Part shown: positions 62,190 through 64,000 of the stretch, one piece after another | Layout of the letters: every line of letters begins with the position of its first letter | Numbering within the stretch: position 1 is the first letter of the stretch | Assembly: GCF_900188425.1 (NCBI RefSeq) | Contig: NZ_FZON01000003.1 | Span: forward strand, 62,001 to 126,000 | DNA from: Antarctobacter heliothermus | Lineage (GTDB): Bacteria; Pseudomonadota; Alphaproteobacteria; Rhodobacterales; Rhodobacteraceae | Length of the DNA stretch: 64,000 nt | Direction: 5' to 3' | Made by a program: the position numbers and the translations under genes | Notes under the pieces: generated by a model | What the model saw: only the letters and a program-made list of their open reading frames with translations | What the model was told of the DNA's origin: nothing | Database searches by the model: none

Positions 62190-62342
62190 GGGCGTGCTCC
62201 TCTTGTCTGCGCGGATCCGTTGGTTCGGACCAGCATTGCCTCATAGTGTTAAAGTTTGGTCGATTGCGGCCAACCTTCAAGTTTTTTCTCAGGATTCCTG
62301 CATCACTTTTGGACATGGCATCGAAATCTGCCGCGAGCGTGA

Positions 62343-63104
62343 TCAGAAATTGTCCTTGCGTTTGCGCACCTCTGCAAAGACTTCGGCATCGGTTCCGCCG
62401 GGCAGTCCGACGGCTTTTTTGACGCTGTCCAGGGGGGCGCGGAGAAACGGGTTCGTGTCCAGTTCTATTGAAAGCGGAACCTGCGCAGTCGGCCGACCCT
62501 CGGCGCGGGCGGCGTCGATTTCACTTGCACGAGAGATAAGCGCTTCGTTGCCTGGTTCAATGGTCAGGGCGAAGCGGGCGTTGGCATGGGTGTATTCATG
62601 GCCCGAATAGACCATCGTGTCCGGCGGTAGGGCCATCAGCCGCGAAAGGCTGTCCCACATCATGCCCGGCGTGCCCTCAAATATCCGCCCACATCCCAGC
62701 GCCATCAGGCTGTCGGCGGTGAACACGGCCTTGGCCTGCGGGTAGTGGTAGGCGACATGGCCCAGTGTGTGACCCGGCACGGCGATCACCTCGCAGCGGC
62801 CGTCTCCGGTGCCGCCGGAAAACCCCGGGTCCAGCGCCATGTCCAGTTTCGGCAGCTTGGCCTCTTCGGCCTTGGGGCCCATGACCATGCAGCCGTATTT
62901 CTCGCGCAACTCGGCCACGCCTCCTACATGATCGTGGTGATGATGTGTCAGCATGATCACACCCAGCGTCCAGCCACGGGCCTCCAGCGCAGCGATGATC
63001 GGGCCGGCCTCTGGGGCGTCGATCAGCGCGGTGCCGTCGGGTCCGTGCACCAGATAGGCGTAATTGTCCGACAGGCAGGGCACGGTCACGATGTCGAGGG
63101 GCAT
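62343..63104 (-). CDS. gloB: Hydroxyacylglutathione hydrolase (glyoxalase II)
   Basis: A 253-residue metallo-beta-lactamase-fold enzyme that hydrolyses S-lactoylglutathione. Metal motifs: [10 protein letters not shown] (54-63), [14 protein letters not shown], and GHEYT. The C-terminal domain has NPFLRAP, the glutathione-binding signature. It is divergent from the methyltransferase gene, an arrangement common in Rhodobacterales. Confidence 0.95.
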   Translation of the reverse strand: MPLDIVTVPCLSDNYAYLVHGPDGTALIDAPEAGPIIAALEARGWTLGVIMLTHHHHDHVGGVAELREKYGCMVMGPKAEEAKLPKLDMALDPGFSGGTGDGRCEVIAVPGHTLGHVAYHYPQAKAVFTADSLMALGCGRIFEGTPGMMWDSLSRLMALPPDTMVYSGHEYTHANARFALTIEPGNEALISRASEIDAARAEGRPTAQVPLSIELDTNPFLRAPLDSVKKAVGLPGGTDAEVFAEVRKRKDNF

Positions 63105-63171
63105 GGTCTTTCCTTCGCGGCTTTGTCAGGATGGTTGGGGGCCAGAGTGGCGCATCGTTCGAGGGGGTTCA

Positions 63172-63912
63172 ATGCATCTGGACGTACAGGTGTTGCGGGA
63201 TTTCTATTATCGCAGTGCGCTTGGGCGCGCTGCGCAAAAAATCCTGCGCGCCCAGGTGTGCAAGTTCTGGCCCGAGGCCAAGGGCCAAACCGTGGTTGGC
63301 TATGGCTTTGCGGTCCCGCTCTTGCGGCCCTACCTCAAAAGCTCACGGCGGGTTCTCGCGCTGATGCCGTCGCCGCAGGGGGTCATGCCCTGGCCGGCGG
63401 GGATGGCCAACGTGTCTGTCCTGAGCGAAGAGACTCTGTGGCCGCTGGAAACCGGGCACGTCGACCGGCTGATCCTGATGCACGGGCTGGAGACGTCAGA
63501 GCGGCCATCTGACCTGCTGGACGAGGCGTATCGGGTGCTGGGTCCTGGCGGCAAGGCGTTGTTCATCCTGCCCAACCGTTCGGGCATCTGGGCGCGGGCC
63601 GATCATACGCCATTCGGTTACGGGAGGCCCTACTCTCTGGGGCAACTGGAAACCCAGCTCAAGCGGCATGACTTTGTGCCCGAGGCACATGTCTCGGTCC
63701 TGTATCAGCCGCCGTCCACACGGCGATTCTGGATGAAGACGGGGCCGATCTGGGAAAAGGTCGGGCGCGCGGTGCCGGTCACGGCAGGCGGCGTGATGCT
63801 GGTCGAGGCGTCCAAACGGCATCCGCCCTCGCGGCGCAGGGTGGGGGAGGCGGCAAAGGTGTTGAACCCGCTGGAGGTGCTGGCCCCCACCGGCAAGGCC
63901 AAGCCAGTGTGA
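63172..63912 (+). CDS. Class I SAM-dependent methyltransferase
   Basis: A 246-residue methyltransferase. [14 protein letters not shown] is the SAM-binding first strand (lacking a full GxGxG), followed by [10 protein letters not shown] and [19 protein letters not shown] (motif III region). GAGGGGG precedes ATG 63172. The divergent gloB neighbour is conserved in relatives. The substrate is unknown. Confidence 0.82.
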   Translation: MHLDVQVLRDFYYRSALGRAAQKILRAQVCKFWPEAKGQTVVGYGFAVPLLRPYLKSSRRVLALMPSPQGVMPWPAGMANVSVLSEETLWPLETGHVDRLILMHGLETSERPSDLLDEAYRVLGPGGKALFILPNRSGIWARADHTPFGYGRPYSLGQLETQLKRHDFVPEAHVSVLYQPPSTRRFWMKTGPIWEKVGRAVPVTAGGVMLVEASKRHPPSRRRVGEAAKVLNPLEVLAPTGKAKPV

Positions 63913-64000
63913 TCGGGCCGCCGGATCGGCGCTCGTCGCCTGCGGCAACAGTACCCTGCCAACCGTCCTCACCGCGCCCGTCGATTGTGTGTCAGGGGGC
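63913..64000. other. Window end, unassigned
   Basis: No reliable gene can be called in the last 88 bases; they are GC-rich and may belong to the 3' end of a gene beginning outside the window. Confidence 0.3.

Noticed and set aside
1-64000. CRISPR array, rRNA genes or complete insertion sequences
   Set aside because: No regularly spaced repeats, rRNA-like sequence or transposase genes were seen.

Overview
The window looks like a chromosomal segment of a GC-rich alphaproteobacterium of the Rhodobacterales (Roseobacter/Rhodobacter group). Supporting signs are an NDUFS4-like complex I subunit, a DUF2125 protein, a clpA-M23 peptidase-coiled-coil OmpA cluster, a gloB/methyltransferase pair, and roseobacter-style intergenic sequences. 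This taxonomic reading is an inference from gene content, not from a search.

Layout. 1-3.1 kb: 5' part of uvrB (minus), the complex I subunit with its own terminator, an alpha/beta hydrolase broken by a one-base deletion, and tRNA-Arg(TCT). 3.3-5.7 kb: a kpsT-kpsE capsule-export pair without kpsM. 5.8-8.7 kb: an ArsR regulator with its permease, two operator copies, then a divergent uracil-DNA glycosylase-like gene and an SseB-like gene. 8.7-12.7 kb: a P1-family peptidase, a secreted caspase homologue lacking both catalytic residues, and a YceI-OmpA fusion, followed by a degenerate copy of the start of the P1 peptidase gene.

12.7-27.9 kb is a copper-handling locus: cueR, copA (its 5' end frameshifted by a 16-bp tandem duplication), copZ, three distinct multicopper oxidases, an L,D-transpeptidase, a DUF305 protein, a glutaredoxin-MauE fusion, two c-type cytochromes, a CusF-like protein, a TolC-family lipoprotein and several small His/Cys/Met-rich secreted proteins. 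Two divergent promoters with 19-bp spacers and CueR-type dyads drive copA-cueR and copZ.

28-37 kb (minus): a dipeptide/oligopeptide ABC transporter, two short-chain dehydrogenases, a ClpP-fold periplasmic protein, and a haloacetate dehalogenase homologue that keeps the residues of the fluoride pocket. 37-42 kb: panB-panC, an M20 deacylase, a DUF2125 protein and a ChaC-like gamma-glutamylcyclotransferase. 42.4-51 kb: a complete RpiR-controlled block (substrate-binding protein, two permeases, fused ATPase, unknown protein, N-acyl-D-amino-acid deacylase) that looks like a self-contained peptide or N-acyl-D-amino-acid scavenging operon. 51-52.3 kb: gene remnants and a small exonuclease-like gene.

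52.3-64 kb: a homocysteine S-methyltransferase homologue, a TetR regulator, then a MotA/MotB (ZorA/ZorB)-like pair in which the MotB-like partner carries about 950 residues of periplasmic coiled coil before its OmpA domain. It is followed convergently by an M23 peptidase and clpA, then gloB and a methyltransferase. The stator-like pair and the dead caspase/YceI-OmpA operon are the best candidates for undescribed biology.
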